Positions 17,195-26,308 are shown, counted from the first letter of the stretch. The stretch is DNA of 64,000 bases from Lentibacter algarum (GCF_018860975.1 NZ_JAHKQI010000001.1:61643-125642); one strand, 5' to 3'. Translations and numbers: made by a program. Notes: generated from the sequence alone by a model not told the origin.

Positions 17195-17952
17195 CTGTTC
17201 TCAAGGTCCGCAACGTCGAGACATACTATGGCGCAATCATGGCCCTACGCGGCGTCAGCATTGACGTGGAGCAAGGCGAAATCGTCACCATCCTCGGCGC
17301 AAATGGCGCTGGTAAAACCACGCTGATGAAAACCATCGCCGGTCTGATGGACCCCGAAAAAGGCAACCTCGCCTTGATGGGCAACGACATCACCGGCCTT
17401 GAGCCTGACAAGATCGTGCGCCAGGGCCTCGCTCTTGTGCCGGAAGGCCGCGAGGTCTTCCCATACCTCACCATCGACGAAAACCTGCGCATGGGGGCGT
17501 TCACCCGCTCGGACTCGATCGCTGATGATCTGGAGCTGGTCTATTCCTACTTCCCGATCCTCAAGGAGCGCGCCAAACAGTCGGCTGGCTACCTTTCGGG
17601 TGGGCAACAACAGATGCTGGCCATCGGCCGTGGCCTCATGGCACGGCCTAAACTCATGTTGCTTGACGAGCCTTCACTGGGCCTCTCGCCGCTGCTCACC
17701 CAAGAGATATTCGACATCATCGGTCGGCTCAACAAAGAGCAAGGCGTGACGATGCTGATCGTCGAGCAAAATGCTCATATCGCGCTGGAAACAGCGCACA
17801 AAGGCTACGTGCTAGAGATGGGCCGCATTGTCATGGCTGGCCCTGCAAAAGAGCTGCAAGACTCGCCGGATATCCAGGAGTTCTACCTGGGTAAATCCGA
17901 CGCAGGCGAACGCGGACAGAAACGCTGGAAGAGGCGCAAAACATGGAGATGA
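17191..17952 (+). CDS. livF: Liv-type ABC transporter ATPase LivF-like
   Basis: The second ATPase, 253 residues. It has Walker A GANGAGKTT, the canonical signature LSGGQQQMLAIGRGL and Walker B LMLLDEPSLGLSP. The C-terminus carries a basic extension (KRWKRRKTWR) beyond the usual LivF end. That extension overlaps the start of the acyl-CoA synthetase gene by 10 bases, so the two are translationally linked. Confidence 0.92.
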   Translation: MTVLKVRNVETYYGAIMALRGVSIDVEQGEIVTILGANGAGKTTLMKTIAGLMDPEKGNLALMGNDITGLEPDKIVRQGLALVPEGREVFPYLTIDENLRMGAFTRSDSIADDLELVYSYFPILKERAKQSAGYLSGGQQQMLAIGRGLMARPKLMLLDEPSLGLSPLLTQEIFDIIGRLNKEQGVTMLIVEQNAHIALETAHKGYVLEMGRIVMAGPAKELQDSPDIQEFYLGKSDAGERGQKRWKRRKTWR

Positions 17953-19766
17953 CCCCGATCACAGTTGAGGGCCACGACACCGTTGTGAAGCTCTGGGCCG
18001 CACAATGCGCACGCTACGGCAAGCGCACAGCCCACCGCGAAAAAGAGCTCGGCGTCTGGCAGTCTTACTCATGGGCAGACTACTATGATCACGCCAAACG
18101 CATTGGCCTCGCCCTGCTCAAACTCGGCGTGCAAAAGGGCGAGCCCGTGCTCATCTTGGCTGAAGACCGCCGCGAATGGCTCTATTGTGATCTCGGTGCC
18201 GCAAGTATCGGCGCGATCCCGGCAGGCGTCTACACGACCGACAGTGCCGGACAGCTGACTTACCTCGCCCAAGACAGCGGCGCGCGCGTTCTGTTTGTTG
18301 AAAACGACGAGCAACTCGACAAGTTCCTTGAGGCCCGCGGCGACATGCCCGGCCTTGAGCATGTTGTGGTGCTTGACCGCGACGGGCTGGCAACATTCGA
18401 CGACCCGCAGGTGATGTTCTTTGACGACTTCCTTGCCATGGGCGAAGCCGAAGCCAAGGCCCATCCAACGCGCTTTGAAGACACGCTCAAAACCGTGCAG
18501 CCCGAAGATCCGCGCATGCTGATCTACACCTCGGGCACCACTGGCCCGCCCAAAGGCGCGATCATCACCCACCGCAACATCATGTTCCAACTCGAAGTCG
18601 GGCCAAAGGTGCTCGCCTATAATGAAGACGACGAGCTGCTCTGCTTTTTGCCGCTCTGTCACGTGCTTGAGCGCCTCGTGTCCGTCGAGAGCCCGATCGC
18701 CACAGGCACGACAGTCAACTTCGCCGAAAGCCCCGAGACGGTGTTTGACAACCTCCAAGAGGTCAGCCCGCACAGCTTTACCGGCGTGCCGCGCATCTGG
18801 GAAAAGATCTACTCCCGCGTCACCATCCTGCGCTCGGAGGCTGGCTGGATCGGCGGCAAGGCGTTCGACTGGGCCTTTCGCGTCGGCACCAAACGCGCCA
18901 CGCTTTTGGAAACAGGCAAGCCCGTCGGCGCAGGCCTCGCCCTGCAACACAAACTCGCCGACTTCTTTGTGCTCTCCAACCTGCGCCGCATGCTCGGCCT
19001 CAGCCGCGCGCGCCGTGTCACATCAGGCGCAGCCCCGATCAGCCCCGAACTGATCCGCTGGTTCTACGCCCTCGGCACACCCCTCATTGAAGGCTATGGC
19101 ATGACAGAGGGCTCAGGCGTCACAACCATCAACTTGCCCGAAGACAACGTCATCGGCACCGTCGGCAAGGTCGTTCCCGGCATGGAGTTGCGCATCTCCG
19201 ATGAGGGCGAAATTCAGTATAGCGGCCCGTCGGTCTTTGCTGGCTACTGGAACAAACCCGAGAAAACCGCCGAAACCTTCACCGACGATGGCTGGTTGCG
19301 CACCGGCGACGTGGGCCGCATTGGCAACGACGGCAGCCTGACAATCACCGGCCGCATCAAAGATATCATCATCACAGCAGGCGGTAAAAACATCACCCCC
19401 GCCGAGATCGAGAGCCGCCTTAAGTTCTCGCCCTATATCTCGGATGCGGTGGTGATCGGAGACAAGCGCAAATACCTGTCCTGCCTGATTATGATCGACC
19501 AGGAGAATGTCGAGAAGTTCGCCCAAGACAGGCAAATCCCCTTCTCCGACTTCGCCTCGCTCACCCGCGCCAGCGAGGTGCGAGAACTGATCGGTGAAGT
19601 TGTGCGTGACACCAACAAGGAATTTGCGCAAGTTGAACAGATCAAGGATTTCCGGCTGATCGACATTCTGCTCACAGCCGAAGATGAAGAGCTGACACCA
19701 ACCATGAAGCTCAAACGCAGCTTCGTCGAAAAGCAGCACATCGCGCTGATCGACGATATGTATTAG
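17943..19766 (+). CDS. AMP-forming long-chain-type acyl-CoA synthetase
   Basis: This 607-residue ANL-superfamily ligase is similar in length to FadD15-type synthetases. It shows the P-loop YTSGTTGPPKGAI (about residues 195-207), GYGMTEGSG (about 382), and WLRTGDVGRI followed by GRIKDIIITAGGKNI near the C-terminal hinge. It would activate a carboxylic acid with ATP and CoA. It lies inside an ABC importer operon, between livF and the binding protein, so the imported substrate is more likely a carboxylic acid than an amino acid. An ATG at 17949 is an alternative start. Confidence 0.9.
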   Translation: MEMTPITVEGHDTVVKLWAAQCARYGKRTAHREKELGVWQSYSWADYYDHAKRIGLALLKLGVQKGEPVLILAEDRREWLYCDLGAASIGAIPAGVYTTDSAGQLTYLAQDSGARVLFVENDEQLDKFLEARGDMPGLEHVVVLDRDGLATFDDPQVMFFDDFLAMGEAEAKAHPTRFEDTLKTVQPEDPRMLIYTSGTTGPPKGAIITHRNIMFQLEVGPKVLAYNEDDELLCFLPLCHVLERLVSVESPIATGTTVNFAESPETVFDNLQEVSPHSFTGVPRIWEKIYSRVTILRSEAGWIGGKAFDWAFRVGTKRATLLETGKPVGAGLALQHKLADFFVLSNLRRMLGLSRARRVTSGAAPISPELIRWFYALGTPLIEGYGMTEGSGVTTINLPEDNVIGTVGKVVPGMELRISDEGEIQYSGPSVFAGYWNKPEKTAETFTDDGWLRTGDVGRIGNDGSLTITGRIKDIIITAGGKNITPAEIESRLKFSPYISDAVVIGDKRKYLSCLIMIDQENVEKFAQDRQIPFSDFASLTRASEVRELIGEVVRDTNKEFAQVEQIKDFRLIDILLTAEDEELTPTMKLKRSFVEKQHIALIDDMY

Positions 19767-19798
19767 CCGGATCTTCCGGTTCACCAAGGGAGGAAACT

Positions 19799-20965
19799 AT
19801 GAATAAATTCAAAGCACTACTGGCAAGCGCGGCACTTACGCTCGCACTTCCAGCCGCAGCCGAAACACAAGGCGTCAGCGAAACCGAGATCAAAATCGGC
19901 GGCGCGCATGACTTGTCAGGCATCTTTGCACCCTTCTCGGTTCCGGCCGTGACGGCAGCCAATCTCTATTTCAAAGAGATCAATGATGCAGGCGGTGTGC
20001 ATGGTCGCAAGATCACCTACATCACCGAAGATCACGGCTACCAAGTGCCAAAGGCCGTGCAGGCCGCCAACAAGCTGATCAACCGCGACCAAGTCTTCGC
20101 CATGCTGCTCAGCCTCGGCACGCCGCACAACATCGCGATGTTCCAACTGATGGAGCCCAAAGGCATTCCCAACATCTCGCCGCTCACCGCCGCGCGCCAG
20201 ATGGTAGAGCCACCAGCACCTTGGAAGTTTGCCGGCACCGCGAGCTACTATGACGCCGTCAAAGCCGCGGCGGAGCAGATGGTTGAAACAGAAGGCACCA
20301 AGAAGTTCTGCACCATGCTCTTGCCGACAGACTTTGGCACAGAGATCGAAGAAGCTGTGATCGAAGTCTCGGAAGCCAACGGCTTTGAGATGGGCACCCA
20401 GACCTCGCACAAGCCTGACGAAAGCGACTTCACAGGCGCACTCGGCAAGATCAAAGACAGCGGCTGTGACACAGTCGGCATGGCGCTCGGCGTCGGCCAG
20501 ATGATCCGCGCCATCGCCACAGCGCATAAGCTCGGCATGACCGACACGCGTTTTCTGGTGTCGTCGGCCGGCTTCCACACCGTCGTTGCCAAGGGCCTTG
20601 CGGCTCAAGGCGTGATGGGCGGCGTCTACGCAGGCGCTGGCTGGCAAGACCTTGAGGTGCGCGTTGGCACACCGGAAGTTGGCGCATGGGTGAAAGCCTA
20701 TACCGAAGCCTCGGGTGAAAAGTTCCCCGGCACAGGCGCGCTCTTGGGCCGCTCCGCCGCTGAACTTCTGGTCAAAGGCCTTGAAGCCGCTGGCCCCGAG
20801 CTGACCCACGAAAGCTTCATCGCTGCCATGGAAGGCCTCAGCTACGACGACCCCATCGCTGGCAACTCCGTCGCCATGAGCGCCGACAACCACGCCGCCG
20901 CCAAAGCGATCTACATTTCCAAGATCGAAAACGGCAGCTGGATACTGGTCAAAAAGATCGACTAA
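19799..20965 (+). CDS. Periplasmic substrate-binding protein of the Liv-type transporter
   Basis: This 388-residue binding protein has a clear signal peptide (MNKFKALLASAALTLALPAAA, cleavage near residue 21) followed by the Leu/Ile/Val-BP family start GVSETEIKIGGAHDLSG. GGGAGG-like ribosome binding (GGGAGGAAACT) precedes the ATG. It is the last gene of the operon and is followed by a strong terminator. This subfamily, linked to acyl-CoA synthetases, often binds aromatic or fatty carboxylates rather than branched-chain amino acids. That point is from family knowledge, not from visible pocket residues. Confidence 0.9.
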   Translation: MNKFKALLASAALTLALPAAAETQGVSETEIKIGGAHDLSGIFAPFSVPAVTAANLYFKEINDAGGVHGRKITYITEDHGYQVPKAVQAANKLINRDQVFAMLLSLGTPHNIAMFQLMEPKGIPNISPLTAARQMVEPPAPWKFAGTASYYDAVKAAAEQMVETEGTKKFCTMLLPTDFGTEIEEAVIEVSEANGFEMGTQTSHKPDESDFTGALGKIKDSGCDTVGMALGVGQMIRAIATAHKLGMTDTRFLVSSAGFHTVVAKGLAAQGVMGGVYAGAGWQDLEVRVGTPEVGAWVKAYTEASGEKFPGTGALLGRSAAELLVKGLEAAGPELTHESFIAAMEGLSYDDPIAGNSVAMSADNHAAAKAIYISKIENGSWILVKKID

Positions 20966-20990
20966 TCGCGATCAACACATGAACCACAAA

Positions 20991-21016
20991 GGGCTGCTTC
21001 GGCGGCCCTTTTTTTT
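20991..21016 (+). terminator. Intrinsic terminator of the Liv-type operon
   Basis: GGGCTGC and GCGGCCC form a 7-bp stem (one G-U pair) closed by a TTCG tetraloop and followed by eight T. It lies 25 bases after the binding-protein stop. Confidence 0.92.
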
Positions 21017-21582
21017 GCCAACCTCTATATGCCAACCTCTAGCAGTTATTGCCGTGGCTTTTACAAAGTCCGGTTTTTGATTTCTGGACAAGTGTTGTGC
21101 CGGTGTCGCCGAACACGCCTGACGTTTTATACCTGTCGCCACTGCGCTCGCGCGCCGTATGACGTGGCATTGCTGATGTCTGCCTGAAAGCTTGTTAGAA
21201 GGGCCTACATGCGACAAACTTAAAGGGGCCATTTTTTGGTTGGGGAATGTCAGCCAAGAAAGAAAGCATTGTTAAAGTAGAACTTGAATGACCAAGTTTG
21301 CACGCGCTTCGCCTTCACGCGCTACCTCAGCACCAAGTCGAAGCGCTTTAGCATACCTTTCCACTATGATACCCCGCCTTGCGGCCCATTCTATTGCAAT
21401 CTTCGGCCACACTCCCGCCGCAAAGCCCTTCAATTGCGCTAGAAATGGCTCACTTTTCCCCTGCTACGTAGAAAATAAAATGCAATACTTGCCTTCAAGC
21501 GCCTACCCGTATTAGCAGCGCGTTAAAGCGGTGTCCGTTAAGAAGGCACCATCAAGTTGAGATTTTGACCGAGAGAGTGACC
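21017..21582. other. Intergenic region with a short direct repeat
   Basis: The 566 bases between the transporter terminator and the sulfurylase gene carry no supportable gene; the small open frames here lack family resemblance. GCCAACCTCTA occurs twice, at 21017 and 21031. The sulfurylase promoter must lie here, but no clear -35/-10 pair was identified. Confidence 0.45.
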
Positions 21583-23295
21583 ATGTTTGAGCAAAACCTA
21601 GCCCCCATCCCCGAACTTTACGTTTCTTACGAGAGCGCCCAAAAGCTGAAACTCGAAGCCGCCGATCTCGTCAGCCATGACCTGACCCCGCGCCAGATCT
21701 GCGATCTTGAATTGTTGATGAACGGTGGCTTTAACCCGCTCAAGGGCTTTCTTACCGAGGAAGACTATAACGGCGTTGTTGAAAACATGCGCCTCGCCGA
21801 CGGCTCGCTCTGGCCTATGCCGATCAACCTTGACGTGTCCGAAGACTTCGCCGCCTCGCTTGAAGTTGGCCAAGACATTGCCCTGCGTGACCAGGAAGGC
21901 GTGATCCTCGCGACCATGACTGTCACCGACCGCTGGGAGCCTAACAAAGCACTTGAGGCCGAGAAGGTGTTTGGCGCCGACGACGACGCGCACCCCGCCG
22001 TTAACTACCTGCACAACCAAGCGGGCAAGATTTACCTTGGCGGGCCTGTCACAGGCATCCAACAGCCGGTGCACTATGATTTCCGCGGCCGTCGCGACAC
22101 GCCCAACGAGCTGCGCGCCTACTTCCGCAAAGTCGGCTGGCGCAAAGTGGTTGCCTTCCAAACCCGCAACCCCCTGCACCGCGCCCACCAAGAGCTGACA
22201 TTCCGCGCCGCCAAAGAAGCCCAAGCCAACCTGCTCATTCACCCCGTCGTCGGCATGACCAAACCGGGCGATGTTGATCACTTCACGCGCGTGCGTTGCT
22301 ATGAGGCCGTGCTTGATAAATACCCGGCCTCGACAACCTCGATGTCACTGCTCAACCTTGCCATGCGTATGGCTGGCCCGCGTGAGGCCGTATGGCACGG
22401 CTTGATCCGCAAAAACCACGGCTGCACACACTTCATCGTTGGCCGCGATCACGCTGGCCCCGGCAAAAACTCGGCAGGTGAAGACTTCTACGGCCCCTAC
22501 GACGCCCAAGACCTGTTCCGCGCCAACGAGGAAGAAATGGGCATCGAGATGGTCGACTTCAAACACATGGTTTGGGTGCAAGAACGTGCGCAATACGAGC
22601 CAATGGACGAGATCAAAGACAAAGACGATGTCACCATCCTCAACATCTCCGGCACGGAGCTGCGCCGCCGCTTGGCCGAGGGGCTCGAAATCCCCGAGTG
22701 GTTCTCCTTCCCCGAAGTTGTCAAAGAGCTGCGCCGCACCCGTCCGCCACGCAGCCAACAGGGCTTCACTGTCTTCTTCACCGGCTTCTCTGGCTCAGGT
22801 AAGTCCACAATCGCAAACGCGCTTATGGTTAAACTGATGGAAATGGGCGGCCGCCCCGTAACGCTGCTCGACGGCGATCTGGTGCGCAAAAACCTCAGCT
22901 CCGAGCTGGGCTTTTCCAAAGAGCACCGCGACCTCAACATTCGTCGCATCGGCTATGTTGCCTCCGAGATCACCAAGAACGGCGGCATCGCCATCTGCGC
23001 CCCGATCGCGCCCTACGCAACAACCCGCCGCGCCGTGCGTGAAGACGTCGAAAGCTTCGGCGCCTTCGTTGAAGTCCACGTCGCAACCAGCATCGAAGAA
23101 TGCGAGCGCCGCGACCGCAAAGGCCTCTACAAACTGGCACGCGAAGGCAAGATCAAAGAGTTCACCGGCATCTCCGACCCATACGATGTGCCCGTTGATC
23201 CAGAGCTCGCCGTCGAAACAGAAAATGTCGAAGTCGACAACTGCGCTCATCAAGTGCTTCTCAAACTCGAAAGCATGGGCCTGATCGCAGGGTGA
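21583..23295 (+). CDS. Bifunctional sulfate adenylyltransferase / adenylylsulfate kinase
   Basis: The 570-residue fusion makes APS from sulfate and ATP and then phosphorylates it to PAPS. The N-terminal ATP sulfurylase (to about residue 385) has QTRNPLHRAHQE with the HxxH motif, GRDHAGPG and ISGTELRRRLAEG. The C-terminal APS kinase (from about 395) has the P-loop GFSGSGKST and the DGDLVRKNL segment. A TTG at 21565 is in frame, but GAGAGAG lies about 6 bases before the ATG at 21583, giving MFEQNLAPIPELYVSYE. This fused form replaces cysDN/cysC in many roseobacters. Confidence 0.95.
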   Translation: MFEQNLAPIPELYVSYESAQKLKLEAADLVSHDLTPRQICDLELLMNGGFNPLKGFLTEEDYNGVVENMRLADGSLWPMPINLDVSEDFAASLEVGQDIALRDQEGVILATMTVTDRWEPNKALEAEKVFGADDDAHPAVNYLHNQAGKIYLGGPVTGIQQPVHYDFRGRRDTPNELRAYFRKVGWRKVVAFQTRNPLHRAHQELTFRAAKEAQANLLIHPVVGMTKPGDVDHFTRVRCYEAVLDKYPASTTSMSLLNLAMRMAGPREAVWHGLIRKNHGCTHFIVGRDHAGPGKNSAGEDFYGPYDAQDLFRANEEEMGIEMVDFKHMVWVQERAQYEPMDEIKDKDDVTILNISGTELRRRLAEGLEIPEWFSFPEVVKELRRTRPPRSQQGFTVFFTGFSGSGKSTIANALMVKLMEMGGRPVTLLDGDLVRKNLSSELGFSKEHRDLNIRRIGYVASEITKNGGIAICAPIAPYATTRRAVREDVESFGAFVEVHVATSIEECERRDRKGLYKLAREGKIKEFTGISDPYDVPVDPELAVETENVEVDNCAHQVLLKLESMGLIAG

Positions 23296-23315
23296 ATTCG
23301 ACTTGAACCCAAAGT

Positions 23316-23349
23316 AAAAGGCGTGTGGGCAACTACACGCCTTTTTTTT
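23316..23349 (+). terminator. Intrinsic terminator after the sulfurylase/kinase gene
   Basis: GGCGTGT pairs with ACACGCC around a GGGCAACT loop. The stem is extended by A/T pairs and followed by eight T, 21 bases after the stop codon. Confidence 0.93.
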
Positions 23350-23476
23350 GTGCCGACGATTTTGTTGCTTGCATTTGCTTTGCACATCAGGGCACTCTAC
23401 CTTTAGTTGCATTTTTAGAAGTATCAATCATGTTGTCGCGCTCAATTTGTGCCACGCCTCCTAAAAGGAGCGTCAC

Positions 23477-24157
23477 TTGTTAACAGTCTCGCTCACGTCC
23501 ATACCGCCGCGTTTTACGGGCCTGCCTGCCGCGCTTGAAAGCCTTGTGGCGCAGCGTGGCGTCAGCCGTGTCGTGCTCACCATTCCGCACAGATACGCCC
23601 GCTTCCCCGACAGTTTCACCCTGCCCAAGCTGCCACAAGGCGTCACGCTCCTGCGCTGCGATGACATCGGCCCAGCCTGCAAGATCTTGCCATTGGCGCA
23701 GCAGTCCGAGCCCACGCAGCCGATCCTCTATTGCGATGACGACTGGGACTATCAGCAGGGTTGGGCCGAGGGCTTTCTCGCGGCGCATATCGTGCGGCCT
23801 GACGTCGCCATCGCCGCCAGCACCTATGATGCAACCCGCATCGGGGCGGCCAAACCTACGCTTATCGCACAGGGCTTTGCCGGTGTTCTCCTGACACCGC
23901 AATTGCTGCCCAAAGCCGCCTATACCATACCCCGGGCCTGCCGCGCAGTTGATGATGTCTGGCTCTCCGGCATGCTCGCCCTGCATGGAACGACGCTCAA
24001 AACCGCGCCTACACTGCGAGCCCTTGCAACGCCTTCATGCAACGAAAACGCCCCGCTGCAAGCCGGCTCTGCGCGCGACGCCGCCAACCGCGCCTGTATC
24101 AAACACTTGTCTCAACAACACAGCTTGTGGCACTGCATATCAGAGAAAACGCCTTAG
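23477..24157 (+). CDS. Small glycosyltransferase-like protein
   Basis: The 226-residue protein starts SLTSIPPRFTGLPAALESLVAQ, like GT-A type glycosyltransferases, and has an acidic metal-binding cluster YCDDDWDY (Asp87-89). A later AVDDVWLSGML resembles the acceptor-side motif of that fold. A TTG start is chosen because AAAGGAG lies 6 bases upstream and no ATG or GTG fits the N-terminus. It is followed 8 bases later by the M23 peptidase gene, which suggests a cell-envelope role. Donor and acceptor are unknown. Confidence 0.65.
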   Translation: MLTVSLTSIPPRFTGLPAALESLVAQRGVSRVVLTIPHRYARFPDSFTLPKLPQGVTLLRCDDIGPACKILPLAQQSEPTQPILYCDDDWDYQQGWAEGFLAAHIVRPDVAIAASTYDATRIGAAKPTLIAQGFAGVLLTPQLLPKAAYTIPRACRAVDDVWLSGMLALHGTTLKTAPTLRALATPSCNENAPLQAGSARDAANRACIKHLSQQHSLWHCISEKTP

Positions 24158-24165
24158 GAGTGATC

Positions 24166-25011
24166 GTGTCAAAAAGGGCCTACCTCACTTGCCTGCTGTT
24201 TGCCCTTTGGCCGTTTCACGCAACCGCCGATGTCACCTGCGACAACAACCGCGGCCTTGTTTGCGTCGACGCCGTGCACCACGACAACGGCGTCACCCTG
24301 TTTGCAGAGAACCGCCACCCGCTGCTGCGTGTGACCATGTCACTAAACTACGAGCTCAAAAATCTGCGCGCGTCTGACGGCGCCAAGGGGCCTTTTGTTG
24401 TGGGCGGCGGTGGCACCCGCATCAAACTGGCTGACCTAACCGTAAAAGAAGCCGGAGAATGGCGCTATACCTACAACTTTGACTGGAGCGCAGGCGACAT
24501 AAACGCCCGCCACCAGGAGAGTTATCAGTATCGCCTGCCCTACCGCACGGGCAGCGCCTTTAAGGTAACACAAGGATGCAACGGCAGTTTCACGCACAGA
24601 GGCCTTCAGCAATTCGCGCTCGACTTTGACATGCCTATTGGCACAAAGGTCTTTGCGGCCCGTGAAGGGCGGGTTGTCGATGTGAAAGTTGGTTCAAGTC
24701 GGGGCGGCCCGTCATCAGACTATCTGAACGACGGCAATCACATTCTGGTGGCGCATGATGATGGCACCTTGGCGATCTATGCGCATCTGCGCGAAGACGG
24801 CGCTTCTGTCCAGCTCGGGCAGGTTGTCAAACGCGGAGCGCTCTTGGGCTATTCCGGCAATACCGGCCAGACAACCGGCCCGCACCTGCACTTTGCGGTG
24901 ATCAAAGGCACTGCCGGGCGCGAGAACGAGACGCTCGAATTTTCTCTCAGGTCTGGCTCTGGCACGGCGCGTTGCCCGCGTGTTGGCTCGCGGCTTTTGG
25001 CCACCGAGTAA
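24166..25011 (+). CDS. M23-family (LytM-type) metallopeptidase, secreted
   Basis: The 281-residue protein has a signal peptide (about residues 1-21, ending FHATA), a beta-rich middle part with several Cys, and a C-terminal M23 domain. The zinc site is intact: a His/Asp pair in THRG...ALDFD and the HLHF motif in TGPHLHFAV. LytM domains cleave peptidoglycan cross-links or activate amidases. GTG at 24166 is preferred because TTAGGAG ends 5 bases upstream; a GTG at 24160 overlaps that site. It is probably co-transcribed with the preceding transferase. Confidence 0.88.
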   Translation: MSKRAYLTCLLFALWPFHATADVTCDNNRGLVCVDAVHHDNGVTLFAENRHPLLRVTMSLNYELKNLRASDGAKGPFVVGGGGTRIKLADLTVKEAGEWRYTYNFDWSAGDINARHQESYQYRLPYRTGSAFKVTQGCNGSFTHRGLQQFALDFDMPIGTKVFAAREGRVVDVKVGSSRGGPSSDYLNDGNHILVAHDDGTLAIYAHLREDGASVQLGQVVKRGALLGYSGNTGQTTGPHLHFAVIKGTAGRENETLEFSLRSGSGTARCPRVGSRLLATE

Positions 25012-25081
25012 CGCGTTTTTGCGCAGGTCAGCGCACGCTGCGTTAAGTTAACTTGCGTTAACCTTGGCCGCAAAACTGTCA

Positions 25082-25129
25082 GCACGCATTATGCACTGCT
25101 ATATGCACTGTGGTATGCACGCATTGTGC
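25082..25129. repeat. Cluster of short ATGCAC/GCACGCATT repeats
   Basis: In the 216-base space between the convergent M23 and DUF1150 genes, TATGCAC or TTATGCAC recurs three times and GCACGCATT twice (25082 and 25117). Many copies are partly self-complementary. No terminator with a T-run is seen here, so the cluster may act as a folded 3' region; this is speculative. Confidence 0.4.
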
Positions 25130-25227
25130 AAGGCTGGTTTCACGAAGAAACCCGCATTAACCATGCTGCGCGCAGGGCTTTCCCCGCGTTAATCGCAGCG
25201 TGGTATAATGGGCGTTTTCGTTTTATT

Positions 25228-25455
25228 TCAGTGGGTTGCGACAGGTGACAAGTCGTTCTGACGGGCCAAGGTGAACGCGAGGTTGCGCTCCTTCACCAGC
25301 GCCAACCGTTCGCCGCCTTCGTCATGCACCGCATATAGCCGCGTCGCGCCCATCGCCTGCGCCTGCACATCTTTGGGCAGGTCTTTCACTTCGACTGCAC
25401 GCACATAGACAATCGGACGCGCCTCTTCAGTAGCAAATTCATAAGGAATATCCAT
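25228..25455 (-). CDS. DUF1150 family protein
   Basis: A 75-residue protein matching the short alphaproteobacterial DUF1150 family in pattern (PIVYVRAVEVKDLPKDV, ATRLYAVHDEGGERLALV, FTLARQNDLSPVATH). It begins 3 bases after the hsp20 stop and is surely on the same transcript. The pairing with Hsp20 is common in Rhodobacterales and suggests a role in heat or protein stress; the biochemical function is unknown. Confidence 0.85.
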   Translation of the reverse strand: MDIPYEFATEEARPIVYVRAVEVKDLPKDVQAQAMGATRLYAVHDEGGERLALVKERNLAFTLARQNDLSPVATH

Positions 25456-25458
25456 AGC

Positions 25459-25872
25459 TTAGCCCTTTCTGATCTTGATGGTTTGCACGACGGTTTCAAG
25501 CTCGGCGCGTGTCAGATCAACGTGCAACAGCCCGTTTTCCATGATCGCCTCGCCGACTTCTACGCCTTCTGCCAGCACAAACGAACGCTGGAACTGCCGT
25601 CCGGCGATCCCGCGATGCAAAAACACCCGATCTTCGCTGTCGTCGCTCTGACGCCCACGGATAACCAGTTGTTTTTCCTCGATAGTTATCGAAAGATCGG
25701 CCTCGGAAAAACCGGCAACAGCCAGTGTAATGCGGTAGGAATTTTGCGAGGTCTGTTCAATATTGAAGGGTGGATACCCCTCATTGCCCGACTTCGCATT
25801 GCGCTCAAGCAGCCTCTCAAGCTGCTCAAAGCCAAGTAAATAAGGGTGTGACCCTAAAGTAAGCTTGCTCAT
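25459..25872 (-). CDS. Small heat-shock protein Hsp20
   Basis: The 137-residue protein has an alpha-crystallin domain (about residues 38-125, with YRITLAVAGFSEADLSITIE and GIAGRQFQRSFVLAEGVEV) and a C-terminal I-x-I motif (IKI) used for oligomer assembly. It is an IbpA-type ATP-independent holdase. A sigma-32-like promoter lies about 70 bases upstream, and DUF1150 follows in the same operon. Confidence 0.93.
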   Translation of the reverse strand: MSKLTLGSHPYLLGFEQLERLLERNAKSGNEGYPPFNIEQTSQNSYRITLAVAGFSEADLSITIEEKQLVIRGRQSDDSEDRVFLHRGIAGRQFQRSFVLAEGVEVGEAIMENGLLHVDLTRAELETVVQTIKIRKG

Positions 25873-25938
25873 GACACGTCCTTTATCGGTAAGCGACAGT
25901 GCTTGTTAACAGCCCCGAAACAGGCGACTGCTATAAAC

Positions 25939-25968
25939 AATATGGGAAAGCAGCGCCCTTCACGCAAG
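25939..25968 (-). promoter_or_regulatory. Heat-shock (sigma-32-type) promoter of hsp20
   Basis: Read on the minus strand, CTTGCGT (25962-25968) and CCCATATT (25939-25946) are separated by 15 bases. This resembles the RpoH consensus CTTGAAA-N-CCCCATNT. Transcription would start about 60 bases before the hsp20 ATG. Confidence 0.75.
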
Positions 25969-26031
25969 AGCTTTGCTAAAATACGTTTTTTCAGTATCTT
26001 AGACACCAATCAGCACACGGAATCACCCTGC

Positions 26032-26256
26032 ATGAATGCGCCTAGCGACATCTCGATGAAGACAGAAGACGTGCTGCGCGTCGAGCTTGAGGTCTTCCGC
26101 CGTGATCATCGTGATCTCGACGAAGCAATACACGCTCTCACCGAAAAAGGCACCGCCGATCAACTAACACTCAAGCGTCTGAAAAAGCAGAAACTTTTCC
26201 TCAAAGACCGCATCGCTTTGATAGAGGATCGTTTGACGCCTGATATCATTGCCTAG
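26032..26256 (+). CDS. DUF465 (YdcH-like) small helical protein
   Basis: A 74-residue, highly charged helical protein (EVFRRDHRDLDEAIHAL, LTLKRLKKQKLFLKDRIALIEDRL) with the hallmark H-D-x-L-D-x-x-I and L-K-x-K-K-L-x-L-K-D pattern of DUF465. A shorter start at 26056 (66 residues) also fits the usual family length of 55-75. Its function is not established. It is divergent from hsp20 and lies 52 bases before purE. Confidence 0.75.
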   Translation: MNAPSDISMKTEDVLRVELEVFRRDHRDLDEAIHALTEKGTADQLTLKRLKKQKLFLKDRIALIEDRLTPDIIA

Positions 26257-26308
26257 GGGGCAAAAACCCCTATAGTGCGCCCCTTACACTGTGCTTTCGG
26301 AGGCCGTC

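Noticed and set aside
19916..20893. 325-codon frame antisense to the substrate-binding protein gene
   Set aside because: The sense gene has a signal peptide, a ribosome binding site and family motifs; the opposite frame is a codon-bias shadow.
21288..21515. 75-codon plus-strand frame before the sulfurylase gene
   Set aside because: No ribosome binding site, biased composition and no known family.
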